Below are positions 38,901-46,474 of a DNA stretch of 64,000 nt, one piece after another. Source of the DNA: an uncultured Planctomycetia bacterium (GTDB lineage: Bacteria > Planctomycetota > UBA1135 > GCA-002686595); NCBI GenBank assembly GCA_938003765.1, contig CALKYE010000254.1:43362-107361 (forward strand), in the 5' to 3' direction. Under the pieces are notes generated by a model. The model saw nothing but the letters and a program-made list of their open reading frames with translations. It was not told where the DNA came from and did not search any database. The position numbers and the translations under genes are program-made. Positions within the stretch are counted from its first letter, which is position 1. Every line of letters starts with the position of its first letter.

Positions 38901-39247
38901 CGCGCTGGCGCGAGGCGGTCGACTTCGTCAGCGGCTGCGCGCCGAACGGCTACCGCTGGGAAGGCGAGCAGGCCTTCGTCGAGCGCGCCGGGGGCAACTT
39001 GTACTTCTGGTACTACGGCAGCCTTGCGCTGCTGCGACGCGGCGGCGATGCGTGGGAGCGCTGGAACGTCGCGCTGAAGGAGTCGCTCCCGCCCGCGCAG
39101 GCGGCGGACGGCTCGTGGGCGCCGCTCGACGTGTACAGCCAATACGCGGGCGACGACGAGCGCGACCGCGTGTACTCGACGGCGATGTGCGTGCTCTCGC
39201 TCGAGGTGTACTACCGCTACTTCACGCCGCTGCTCCAGGTGCGCTGA
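35927..39247 (+). CDS. Membrane protein: PD40 propeller, helical hairpin, long A/P/E linker, squalene-cyclase-like domain
   Basis: 1106 residues from a GTG preceded by GGAG. Layout: a transmembrane anchor (about 9-28); a periplasmic PD40/TolB-like propeller (about 45-300) with repeats such as 'SPAWSDDALYFCSDRANGAGGFDLYRA' and 'FVTPDGRALYFASNRARGGEDFDLL'; two further helices (about 311-331 and 343-361) with a short basic cytoplasmic turn (SKRW); a ~375-residue linker of Ala, Pro, Glu, Ser and Arg; and a C-terminal domain (about 745-1106) with prenyltransferase/squalene-cyclase-like alpha-toroid repeats ('NGLRYLASRQRRDGSWG', 'YGHGIATYALAECYALTRD', 'GGWSYFYPDG'). No DxDD cyclase motif is evident, so it is likely a binding domain. 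It holds the TonB/TolA position after ExbB-ExbD. Confidence 0.85.
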   Translation: MLTAASRKNVVIAMALAGAALLAFNRWVLPALFDLRPIRDGAGVYARDDARLRLAVWESPRPMAGELDTQARESHARTSPDGRWIVYSVGELGGDCELYLAELVGGVPGAPRALAELNSAADELSPAWSDDALYFCSDRANGAGGFDLYRAAWDGVSFGAVEALAELNGPANECDPAPAAGFLVFASDRDGAGFDLYSAPTGGRAEKLERLSSAAHERDPFVTPDGRALYFASNRARGGEDFDLLRSFFDLGEWLAPERIAGLDSRACERAPSTSHDGLTLHFARAGDPSAELLVSRSIELFRGAAPARGWADLWLMAALLLLALVAALSKRWEELDLLYKCALASVIAHLLVLLLLRELHPDAEAWDKGPPPQQRIRVRLEAPRERGIVERAGRLDSERVARNEAEQPQRAEFQAPADEQLSSAAAPLAMESAPIASAPQPQAAELERSESADAARTPPVELPSEARARRAALAAREEAPQPSASRAERGEVATPGPSLALVAPRAEDDSAPAASALTRQAPERTDERLPAAQSGAPLERSIDAGALAAGPQVELPAESPARSSALEPDAPLSAPRSFERERAPAESARGASAPERVEVARAADASETSGPANHAPLERAAAPQLAPERASAFASAAGEPLSRDAADAAGPELALPRESRQLSSLAASPANEAPAPRALAPQRRASPDDSGPSAPIAAAAPTDEPLESSAPALQPLEAAPRAAALDTPPAPRPLDDTPYRSRFGTEKEIALREHGGTEETERAVANGLRYLASRQRRDGSWGSPNDAHAKYRDVRVGKSGLALLAFLGAGHTPGSSGEYARVSDAAVQWLLAVQDADTGHFGDCEAYGHGIATYALAECYALTRDARLGDAVRRAVERILSQQITRGDARSIGGWSYFYPDGAIFDRWPRASIAAWQVMALESARLGGIEVPDEAFERAREFLRGSWDAELGRFRYSHDPQRLRSGYATLPGSTPAALFALSLLGEDLAATRWREAVDFVSGCAPNGYRWEGEQAFVERAGGNLYFWYYGSLALLRRGGDAWERWNVALKESLPPAQAADGSWAPLDVYSQYAGDDERDRVYSTAMCVLSLEVYYRYFTPLLQVR

Positions 39248-39326
39248 TGGGACGGCGGAGCTCGCGCGTACACAAGGCCAACACGCCGACGCGGATTGCG
39301 TACGGGGCCGCCCCTGTTCAGCCGAT

Positions 39327-39342
39327 AACTACCGTAGTAGTT
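39327..39342. promoter_or_regulatory. CTAC-N4-GTAG palindrome upstream of the BlaI-type gene, candidate operator
   Basis: AACTAC-CGTA-GTAGTT is a perfect 16-base dyad (39327-39342) lying 59 bases before the repressor start. It shares the CTAC-N4-GTAGTT core with the two sites at 31534 and 31553. This suggests autoregulation together with control of the TPR-ExbB-ExbD operon. Confidence 0.65.
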
Positions 39343-39401
39343 TTGAGGCGCAGCGGGTCGCGAGGCGCGATCCGTCTCAGCGCGAAGGAAGCGAACGAGC
39401 G

Positions 39402-39809
39402 ATGAAGGACAAGGACCGGATCCACCATCTTGGCGAGCTGCAGCACGCGATCATGCGCGTGCTCTGGGCCGAGGGCGAAGCGAGCGTGGCGCGCGTGCAG
39501 GAGGCGTTGCCCGAAGAGCACCGCCGCGCGCTCACCACGATCGCGACCATGCTGACCAAGATGGAGCGCAAGGGCGTGGTCACGCACCGCTCCGAGGGGC
39601 GCTTCTTCATCTACGCGCCCGCGGTGAAGGAGACCGACGTGCGCCGCTCGATGGTCGAGGACCTGACCGAGCGTCTGTTCGACGGCGACGTCGCGGCGCT
39701 GGTGTCGCACCTGCTCACCGAGCAGGAGATCGAGCGCGACGAGCTCGCGCGCCTGCAGAAGCTCATCGAAACGCGTCGCAAGGGGGACAAGGGCCATGGG
39801 CGCAAGTGA
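39402..39809 (+). CDS. BlaI/MecI/CopY-family transcriptional repressor
   Basis: 135 residues. The winged-helix domain fits the Penicillinase_R family: 'LGELQHAIMRVLWAEGEASVARVQEAL' (helices 1-2), 'RRALTTIATMLTKMERKGVVTHRSEGRFFIYAP' (recognition helix and wing), then a C-terminal dimerisation helix 'LVSHLLTEQEIERDELARLQKLI'. Family members bind dyads as dimers and are inactivated by proteolysis triggered by a BlaR1-type membrane protease. That partner gene follows, overlapping by 14 bases in another frame. The linker between wing and dimerisation helices (about 80-105) is where cleavage would be expected. Confidence 0.93.
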   Translation: MKDKDRIHHLGELQHAIMRVLWAEGEASVARVQEALPEEHRRALTTIATMLTKMERKGVVTHRSEGRFFIYAPAVKETDVRRSMVEDLTERLFDGDVAALVSHLLTEQEIERDELARLQKLIETRRKGDKGHGRK

Positions 39810-41733
39810 GTTCGCGCTCAGCGCGCTCGCCTTCGTACTGACCTACGCCATCCACAGCACGCTGCTGCTCGGCGTGGCGTGTCTGCTCGCCCCGCGAATC
39901 GTGCGCTCGCTGGCGTTGCGCGAGAAGCTGTGGAAGACGGCCATGTTCGGCGGTCTGTTGACCTCGCTCGTGCAAGTCGGCGCGAGCATGGAGACGCCGC
40001 TGTTCCACTGGACGTTGGAGTCGCACTCCGAGGCGAGTTCGCTCGCCGCCGACAACCAGCTCGAGCTCGAACGCGCGCCCCAGCTGCAGCTCGAACTGGC
40101 GCTCGCTCCCGCGACGACCGACGCTTCCGACGGCGCGAGCGAGCCCGCGGCCGCGGACGGAGCTCGAACGGAACTCTGCGTCGAGGACGGCGCGTCGACG
40201 AACGTCTCCTCGCCCGCTCAGGTCCGGGCGAAGGTCGCGAGTGCTGCACCCGCGCCGCGCGTTTCGCCGATCGTGTCCGCCGCGCCGACGGAGCGCGACC
40301 TGGCCGCGAACCCCGTTCGCGAGAGCGACTCGGCACACGAGAACGAGCTCGCAGGCGCCGCCGCGCGCGAAGCCGACGCGCCGAGCGCTTCGATCGAGCG
40401 CGAAGACTCTGAGAGCTGGTCGGCCGCGCTGGTGCGCGGATGGCGAACGTGGACGGCGCGAGGCCTCGCGCTGTGGGCCGTGTTCGCCTGCGCCGTGCTG
40501 GTCGTGTTCGCCTCGATGTGCCTGCGCCTCGTGCGTTGCATGCGCGGTCGCACGGAGCTCGAGAGCGGTGAGCTGCGCGACGTGCTCGACCGACTGGTCC
40601 GGCAGGCGTACCCCGCGGGGCGGCGCGTGCGCTTGTACGTCGCGCCCGAGTTGCGCGCTCCGGTGAGTCTGGGCTGGCTGCGACCCGCGATCTGCGTTCC
40701 GCCGCGCGCGTTGGTCGAGCTGAGCGCCGATGAGCAGGAGAGCATGCTCGCGCACGAGCTCGCGCACCTGGTGCGCCGCGATCCGCTGTGGCTCTCGGCC
40801 GCGTGGCTCGTCGAACGCGTGTTCTTCTTCCAGCCGCTGCACCGCGTCGCGCGCGCCGAGCTGCACGACCTCGCCGAGCTGGCGTGCGACGAGTGGGCCG
40901 CGCGCCGCACCGGCGATCGGCTCGCGCTCGCGAGTTGCCTCGCGCGCATCGCCGAGTGGATCATCGCCGCGCCGCGCGCCTTGCCTGCGACCTCGATGGC
41001 CGAGCACCACGGCCGCTGTCGATTGACGCAGCGCATCGAACGGCTCCTCGACGACGAAGCCGGGCTCGCGCGCGACGAGCGCACGCGCCGTTGGTTGGCG
41101 CCGGCGATGGCGACCGGCCTGGGAGCGCTGGTCTTCGTGGCGCCGGGTGTGTCGGCGCCCGCGACGACGACGGATGCGAGCGTGTTCGATCACGCGCAGG
41201 TCGACTCGCCTGAGTTCGACGCGAGCGCGGAAGAGCGCGCGCCGGCGCCTTTGCGGACGACGACGGACGCTTCGTGGGTTCCGGCCGCGCCGAGCAACGC
41301 AGGTCGGCCGGCGGCTGCGTCGCCCTCGGAGCTCGACTCCGCCGCGCCGCGCGAGTTCGCCGCGCAGCTCGATCTCGCCGATTCGGCTCTCGACGCGCCG
41401 ACTCCGCCTGCCGCGCCGACGCCGACTCTGGCGACGCTGCCGGCGCCCACGGTCGACGAGCGCGCGTCACTGAACGCGCAGCTCGATCAGTTGAACGCGA
41501 GCCTGTCCGCGCTGCGCGCCGAGTTGGGCCCGCTGCGCGACGAGGTCGGCGATCTCGGCCGCGACTCGCAGGTCGCGCGCGCCCTGTCGGCCATCGCGCG
41601 ACGTATCGACAACCTGGAGCGCCGGTCTCAGTCGCTCCAGCAAGTGATCCAAGTGCTCGAAACGCTCGAGTCGAAGCCAGCCCATCCTTCGAGCACTTCC
41701 GTTGGTTTCCAAGGTTCCAGGAGTCTTCCGTGA
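39796..41733 (+). CDS. BlaR1-type M56 membrane metalloprotease with unusual linker and coiled-coil tail
   Basis: 645 residues. Helices at about 8-32, 45-62, 219-242 and 432-455 match the M56 layout. The zinc site H320-E-L-A-H324 ('LAHELAHLVRRDPLW') with 'LAELACDEWAA' downstream is intact and would face the cytoplasm. Unlike typical BlaR1, about 150 Ala/Glu/Ser-rich residues separate helices 2 and 3. The tail after helix 4 (about 456-645) has no penicillin-binding sensor domain; it is an Ala/Pro/Ser-rich stretch and then a coiled coil ('QLDQLNASLSALRAELGPLRDEVGDL...'). The signal sensed is therefore probably mechanical or protein-mediated, not a beta-lactam. It overlaps the repressor gene upstream and the next gene downstream. 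Confidence 0.88.
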   Translation: MGASEFALSALAFVLTYAIHSTLLLGVACLLAPRIVRSLALREKLWKTAMFGGLLTSLVQVGASMETPLFHWTLESHSEASSLAADNQLELERAPQLQLELALAPATTDASDGASEPAAADGARTELCVEDGASTNVSSPAQVRAKVASAAPAPRVSPIVSAAPTERDLAANPVRESDSAHENELAGAAAREADAPSASIEREDSESWSAALVRGWRTWTARGLALWAVFACAVLVVFASMCLRLVRCMRGRTELESGELRDVLDRLVRQAYPAGRRVRLYVAPELRAPVSLGWLRPAICVPPRALVELSADEQESMLAHELAHLVRRDPLWLSAAWLVERVFFFQPLHRVARAELHDLAELACDEWAARRTGDRLALASCLARIAEWIIAAPRALPATSMAEHHGRCRLTQRIERLLDDEAGLARDERTRRWLAPAMATGLGALVFVAPGVSAPATTTDASVFDHAQVDSPEFDASAEERAPAPLRTTTDASWVPAAPSNAGRPAAASPSELDSAAPREFAAQLDLADSALDAPTPPAAPTPTLATLPAPTVDERASLNAQLDQLNASLSALRAELGPLRDEVGDLGRDSQVARALSAIARRIDNLERRSQSLQQVIQVLETLESKPAHPSSTSVGFQGSRSLP

Positions 41734-43502
41734 TGAAACTGGTCTTGTCTCTCTCCGCGCTCGGACTGATCGGCAGCGGCGCCGCTGCTGTCTCGACGCA
41801 GAGTTCTTGTGCGAGCCCCAAGCCGTGCGCCACGACGCTCGCGGCGGACTCGAGCTGCTCGCAGGCCACGCCGCTCGCGATCAGCGTCGCCGCCGTTCCT
41901 GCGCAAGGCGACAAGGTCGCTGCGCGCGCCGCTGAACTCGAGGCCCTCGCTGGCGAGCAGGGTCTCGCCGACTCCGCGCAGGACGAGCCCGCGGGGATCT
42001 CGACCAAGGCGCCCCAGCAGCGTCAACCGCGCGTGTTCCGCTACGAAGGCGGCACGCTCACGCCCTCCGCTCCGAATAGCGTCGCGACGCCGCGGGCCCC
42101 GGCCGCACCGCGCGCTCCGGCGGCGCCTCACGCTCCGGCGGCGCCTCACGCGGCCGCGCAACCGTGTGCGCCGTGCCCTGCCGCGCCGGCGTGTCCGCCG
42201 TGCCCGCCGTGCGAACCTTCGAAGGCGACGCCCGCTGCGCCGCACTCGAAGAGCAAGTCGAACGGTTCGGTGGCGAGCACGCAGCAGTGGCGCGCTCAGG
42301 TCGAGCGACAGATCGCGACTGCGCGCGACGCCCAAGAGCACGCCCGCCAACGCATGCGCGAAGCGCTGGATCAGCAGCGCGAGGCGCAGCAGCGCGCGCG
42401 CGAAGAGGTCGAGCGTGCGCGCGAGCGCAGTCAGACGCAGACCAAGCGTGCGCTCGAGCAAGCTGAGCGCGCCGCCATCATCGTGCGCGACAAGGCCGAG
42501 CGCGGGCACGCTGCGGAGTCCAAGCGCCGCGCCTCTGGCGCCAGCGAACGCGAACTCGAACTCGAGCGCCGTGTGCAGGAGCTGGAGGCGCGTCTGATGG
42601 AGATGGAGCGCTCTCGCGGCGGGCAGGCCGGGCCTGGTGCGCACACACAGTCCGGGCCGCACGGCGTGAGCGGTGGTGTGCGCAGCCGCGTGCACGCGCC
42701 CGCCGCCCCGTCCGCCCCGCACGGCGCCAGCGGCGGTGCGCGCATCCGCGCGCGCGTCGTGGGGCCGAACGGCAGCGGCGGAGTGTTCCTCGAGACCTCG
42801 CCCGAGTCCGACGACCGCGAGTGCAATCCCAGTCGCGTGCGCGTGCTGCGCATGCCGGCCGGGAAGGGCACGGTCGTCGTGCCCGGTGATCTCGGCGGGC
42901 TGGTCGATCTCGACGGGCTCGACATCGCGGTGATCGCGCCCGACGGCAGCCGCGTCGACTGGGGCGAGAGCATCGCGAAGTGGGCCGAGGAGTTTGCTCA
43001 CGAGCAGGCGCAGTGGGCGGAAGAGTTCGCGCGCGCGCACGCCGGCGAGTGGAGCGAGCTCGCCTTGGAGCGCTTGGACGACGTCGAGGACGCCTGGGAC
43101 TCGGCCTGGGAGCGCTACGAGGATCAGCTCGAGGAGGCTCAGGAACTCGAGGAAGAACTGCGCGAGGAAGCCGAGGAGGCAGCCGAGGAAGCTGCGGAAG
43201 AGGCGGCCGAGGCCGAAGAGCTCCAACGCGAAGCCGCTGAGCGGACGCGCGAGTCGCGGCTCGCGCCGCACGTGGTCCGTGGCGAGCAGAGCCAGGCGCT
43301 CGCGCCGCTGGCCGCGCTGAGCCTGCTCGGGAAGCAGGATCCGCTGGGGCTCTCGCGCCTCGCCAACTACCCGGGCGAGTCGAGCACGGAGCAGCTCCGC
43401 AGCGCCGTGAACGAGATGCAGAGCGAGGTCGATGGCCTGCGCGCGGCGCTGCGCGAGTTGCGCGAGCAGCTCGAGCAACGCAAGCGCACCGCGACCTTCT
43501 GA
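41733..43502 (+). CDS. Secreted coiled-coil protein with Cys-Pro-rich segment, third gene of the BlaI-BlaR1 operon
   Basis: 589 residues. The ATG overlaps the BlaR1 stop (TGATG, 41731-41735). Signal peptide about 1-22. Near residues 125-165 an Ala-Pro-His repeat, encoded by an 18-base tandem duplication at 42113-42148, leads into a CAPCPAAPACPPCPPC run of C-x-x-C motifs. A long helical region follows ('RQRMREALDQQREAQQRAREEVERARERSQ'), then a glycine/basic segment. About 60 residues resemble a small beta domain or PDZ-like fold ('SRVRVLRMPAGKGTVVVPGDLGGLVDLDGLDI'). Another acidic coiled coil with repeated E-E-A is next, and a final leucine-zipper-like helix. No family is recognised. Position suggests it signals to BlaR1 or is an effector in the envelope. 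Confidence 0.75.
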   Translation: MKLVLSLSALGLIGSGAAAVSTQSSCASPKPCATTLAADSSCSQATPLAISVAAVPAQGDKVAARAAELEALAGEQGLADSAQDEPAGISTKAPQQRQPRVFRYEGGTLTPSAPNSVATPRAPAAPRAPAAPHAPAAPHAAAQPCAPCPAAPACPPCPPCEPSKATPAAPHSKSKSNGSVASTQQWRAQVERQIATARDAQEHARQRMREALDQQREAQQRAREEVERARERSQTQTKRALEQAERAAIIVRDKAERGHAAESKRRASGASERELELERRVQELEARLMEMERSRGGQAGPGAHTQSGPHGVSGGVRSRVHAPAAPSAPHGASGGARIRARVVGPNGSGGVFLETSPESDDRECNPSRVRVLRMPAGKGTVVVPGDLGGLVDLDGLDIAVIAPDGSRVDWGESIAKWAEEFAHEQAQWAEEFARAHAGEWSELALERLDDVEDAWDSAWERYEDQLEEAQELEEELREEAEEAAEEAAEEAAEAEELQREAAERTRESRLAPHVVRGEQSQALAPLAALSLLGKQDPLGLSRLANYPGESSTEQLRSAVNEMQSEVDGLRAALRELREQLEQRKRTATF

Positions 43503-43530
43503 ACCTCCGCGCGGACCTCCGCGCCTTTCA

Positions 43531-43573
43531 CGCGCCCCGCTTCGAACCGATCAACGGCTCGCGGCGGGGCGCG
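43531..43573. terminator. Terminator-like hairpin between convergent genes
   Basis: CGCGCCCCGC (43531-43540) pairs perfectly with GCGGGGCGCG (43564-43573) around a 23-base loop. It lies between the stops at 43502 (plus) and 43599 (minus). No clear T-run. Confidence 0.5.
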
Positions 43574-43598
43574 CCATTTCCAGAGCGCTCGCGAAGCT

Positions 43599-46358
43599 CT
43601 ACTTGGGTCGCACGCCGTCCGGGCGCGGTGCGAAGCGCGTCTCGGTCAGGCTCAGCGTCCGCGGCTCGTCTCCGCGCGCCCGCGCGCCGTCCTCGATCAA
43701 CAGCGCCGCCAGCGCGGTCCAGCCCGTCTGGTGGCTCGCGCCCAGGCCGGCCCCGGTCTCGGCGTGGAAGTACTCGTGGAACAGCACGAGCTCACGCCAG
43801 TTCGGATCGTCGCGGTAGCGCTCGGCGCCTCCGTGGCATGCGCGCGCGCCGCGCTCGTCGCGCAGGAACAGACGCGACAGCCGTTGCGCCAGCTCGTGCG
43901 CCACGACGTCGAGCGTCACGCGCCGCCCCGAGCCGGTGGGGAACTCGACCGTCAGCGACTGGCCGTAGAAGTGGTGGTAACGCTCGAGCGCTTCGATCAC
44001 CAGGAAGTTGATCGGGAACCACACCGGCCCGCGCCAGTTGGAGTTGCCGCCGAACAGGCTCGTGTTGGACTCGCCCGGGGCGTACTCGACCGAGTAGGTG
44101 CGCCCGCCGAGTTCGATGCGGAACGGCGCGCGCTCGTGGACCTTGGAGAGCGAGCGCACTCCGAAGGGTGAGAGGAATTCGTTCTCGTCGAGCACGTAGC
44201 GCAGCATGCGCTCGAGGCGTTCGCGCGAGGGGATCGCCAGCAGGCGCAGGCCGCTGTGGCGCTGCGAGCACTCGAGGTAGCCGATGCGCTTGGCGAGGTC
44301 CTTGCGGTTCTCGAGGAACCACTGCATGCGCTTGGCGAAGCCCGGCAGGCGCTCGAGCGTCGCGTCGTCGAGGATCTCGACCGCGATCATCGGCATCACG
44401 CCGACCAGTGAGCGCACGCGCAACGGCGTGTCGCGGCCGTCGAGCTTGAGCTCGTCGTAGTAGAAGCCGTCCTGCTCGTCCCACAGCCCCGAGCCGCCGA
44501 GCGAGTTCATCGCGTCCGCGATGGCCACGAAGTGCTCGAAGAACTTCGAGGCCATGTCCTCGTAGGAGGGGTCCTCTTTGGCGAGCTCGATCGCGATCGA
44601 GAGCATCGTGCCGCAGTAGAACGCCATCCACGCCGTGCCGTCGGCCTGGTCGAGCAAACCTCCGCCCGGCAGCGGCGCGCTGCGATCGAACACGCCGATG
44701 TTGTCGAGGCCCAGGAAGCCGCCGGCGAACACGTGGCGGCCCGCGTGGTCCTTGCGGTTGACCCACCAGGTGAAGTTGAGCAGCAGCTTCTGGAAGCAGC
44801 TCGCGAGCCAGCGCCGATCGCGCGCGCCCGGCGGCCCCGACTTCTTGTACACGCGCCAACAAGCCCAGGCGTGCACCGGCGGATTCACGTCGTCGAGCGC
44901 CCACTCGTAGGCCGGGATCTGCCCGTTGGGGTGCATGTACCACTCGCGCAGGAACAGGCCGAGCTGCTGCTTCGCGAAGTCGATGTCGATGCGCGCGAAG
45001 GGCAGCATGTGGAAGGCGAGGTCCCAGGCTGCGTACCAGGGATACTCCCACTTGTCCGGCATCGAGATGACGTCGCGGTTGTAGAGGTGCGCCCAGGTGT
45101 GGTTGCGACCCTTGCTGCGCTGCGCGGGAGGCGTCGGTTGCGCCGGATCGCCTTCGAGCCAGTCGGGGACGATGTAGTGATAGAACTGCTTGGTCCAGCA
45201 CAGGCCTGCGTACGCCTGACGCAGCGTCGCGCGCTCGTCCGCGGTGGCGAGCGCGGGCGTGCGAGCCTCGTAGAACTCGTCGGCCTCGCGCCGACGCGCT
45301 TCGAACACGCGCTCGAAGCCCGCGTCGAACGGCGCGCTCGCTGAGTCGCTTCCTTTGCGCAGCTCGCGCAAGCGCAGGCGCACGCGCACCCGACCGCGAG
45401 CGGGGATCTCGAGTCGATACCACGCGGCGGCCTTGGTGCCGCGCGGCTCCTGGGCCAACGCTTCGCGCCGACCGTTCACCACCAGCTCGTGGAACGCGTC
45501 CTTGAAGCTCGTTCCCGTCGCATCGCCGCCCCACAGCGTGCGCACGTTGCTCTCGTTCTCGGTGAACACGAGTTCCGGCGGCGCGGCGCCGTCGAGCGGC
45601 TCGACGCACAGCTCGTACTCGCCGAGCGTGTCATGGCGCGCGAGCACGCGTTCGGCTCCGCTCAGCTCGAGCGAGGGCTTCGGGCCGTGCTCTTCGCCAG
45701 TGCGGCCCCAGCTCCACGTGTTGCGGAACCACAGCGTGGGCAGGAGCTCCAGTCGCGCGCTCTGCGCGCCGCGATTGTGGATCTCGATCGCGATCAGGAG
45801 GTCGCGGTCGCTGGCCTTGGCGTACTCGACGAACACGTCGAAGTAGCGCTCGCCCTCGAACACGCCGGTCGCCTCGAGCTCGAACTCCGGATCGTTGCGC
45901 GTGCGGCGGCGACTCTCCTCGACGAGCTGCTCGTAGGGGAACGCCGCCTGCGGGTACTTGTACAGCGCGCGCATGTACGAGTGCGTCGGCGTCGAGTCGA
46001 GGTAGTAGTAGCACTCCTTGACGTCCTCGCCGTGGTTGCCCTCCGGACCGCTGAGTCCGAACAGGCGCTCCTTGAGGATCCGGTCGCGGCCGTTCCACAG
46101 CGCGAGCGCGAAGCACAGGCGGCACTGGCGATCGGTGATCCCGAGCAGTCCGTCCTCGCCCCAGCGATACGCGCGCGAGCGCGCTTGCTCGTGCGGGAAG
46201 TAGCTCCACGCGCTGCCGTCCGCGGAGTAGTCCTCGCGCACCGTGCCCCACTGGCGTTCGGAGAGGTACGGGCCCCAGCGCTTCCAGTTCGCCGCGCGCG
46301 AGCGGTCCTCGGCCAGCCGTTGGTCCTCGGCGGTGCTTCGTTGTCGTTCGCGGGGCAT
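43599..46358 (-). CDS. GH63-type glucosidase (mannosyl-oligosaccharide glucosidase-like)
   Basis: 919 residues without a signal peptide. The C-terminal (alpha/alpha)6 domain carries family signatures: 'YPWYAAWDLAFHMLPFARIDIDFAKQQL' (acidic residue after AAW), 'QIPAYEWALDDVNPPVHAWACWRVYK', 'NWRGPVWFPINFLVIEALERYH' and 'FHAETGAGLGASHQTGWTALAALL'. The N-terminal 370 residues form the usual beta-sandwich ('DGSAWSYFPHEQARSRAYRWGEDGLLGI'). GH63 enzymes cleave alpha-glucosidic bonds of oligosaccharides, glucosylglycerate or mannosylglycerate. Bacterial members of this length are commonly annotated simply as glucosidases. It is divergent from the sigma factor at 46475. Confidence 0.9.
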   Translation of the reverse strand: MPRERQRSTAEDQRLAEDRSRAANWKRWGPYLSERQWGTVREDYSADGSAWSYFPHEQARSRAYRWGEDGLLGITDRQCRLCFALALWNGRDRILKERLFGLSGPEGNHGEDVKECYYYLDSTPTHSYMRALYKYPQAAFPYEQLVEESRRRTRNDPEFELEATGVFEGERYFDVFVEYAKASDRDLLIAIEIHNRGAQSARLELLPTLWFRNTWSWGRTGEEHGPKPSLELSGAERVLARHDTLGEYELCVEPLDGAAPPELVFTENESNVRTLWGGDATGTSFKDAFHELVVNGRREALAQEPRGTKAAAWYRLEIPARGRVRVRLRLRELRKGSDSASAPFDAGFERVFEARRREADEFYEARTPALATADERATLRQAYAGLCWTKQFYHYIVPDWLEGDPAQPTPPAQRSKGRNHTWAHLYNRDVISMPDKWEYPWYAAWDLAFHMLPFARIDIDFAKQQLGLFLREWYMHPNGQIPAYEWALDDVNPPVHAWACWRVYKKSGPPGARDRRWLASCFQKLLLNFTWWVNRKDHAGRHVFAGGFLGLDNIGVFDRSAPLPGGGLLDQADGTAWMAFYCGTMLSIAIELAKEDPSYEDMASKFFEHFVAIADAMNSLGGSGLWDEQDGFYYDELKLDGRDTPLRVRSLVGVMPMIAVEILDDATLERLPGFAKRMQWFLENRKDLAKRIGYLECSQRHSGLRLLAIPSRERLERMLRYVLDENEFLSPFGVRSLSKVHERAPFRIELGGRTYSVEYAPGESNTSLFGGNSNWRGPVWFPINFLVIEALERYHHFYGQSLTVEFPTGSGRRVTLDVVAHELAQRLSRLFLRDERGARACHGGAERYRDDPNWRELVLFHEYFHAETGAGLGASHQTGWTALAALLIEDGARARGDEPRTLSLTETRFAPRPDGVRPK

Positions 46359-46474
46359 GTGGGGAGCGCGGGAGGATGAAGATGGGGTTTATCGGTCCGC
46401 GAAGCGAGCGGCACGAGCGCCGACAGGCGGCGCTTCGACAGCGGATCGGCTCTGGGCTACCGTGCGCTTCGTTC

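Noticed and set aside
36719..39142. 800-codon minus-strand frame opposite the propeller/cyclase-like gene
   Set aside because: It mirrors the high-GC codon bias of the real gene; its composition is almost only Arg, Ala, Gly and Val, with no motif.
42113..42148. 18-base tandem duplication
   Set aside because: It is in frame and simply encodes two Ala-Pro-His repeats in a low-complexity linker; not a mobile or regulatory repeat.
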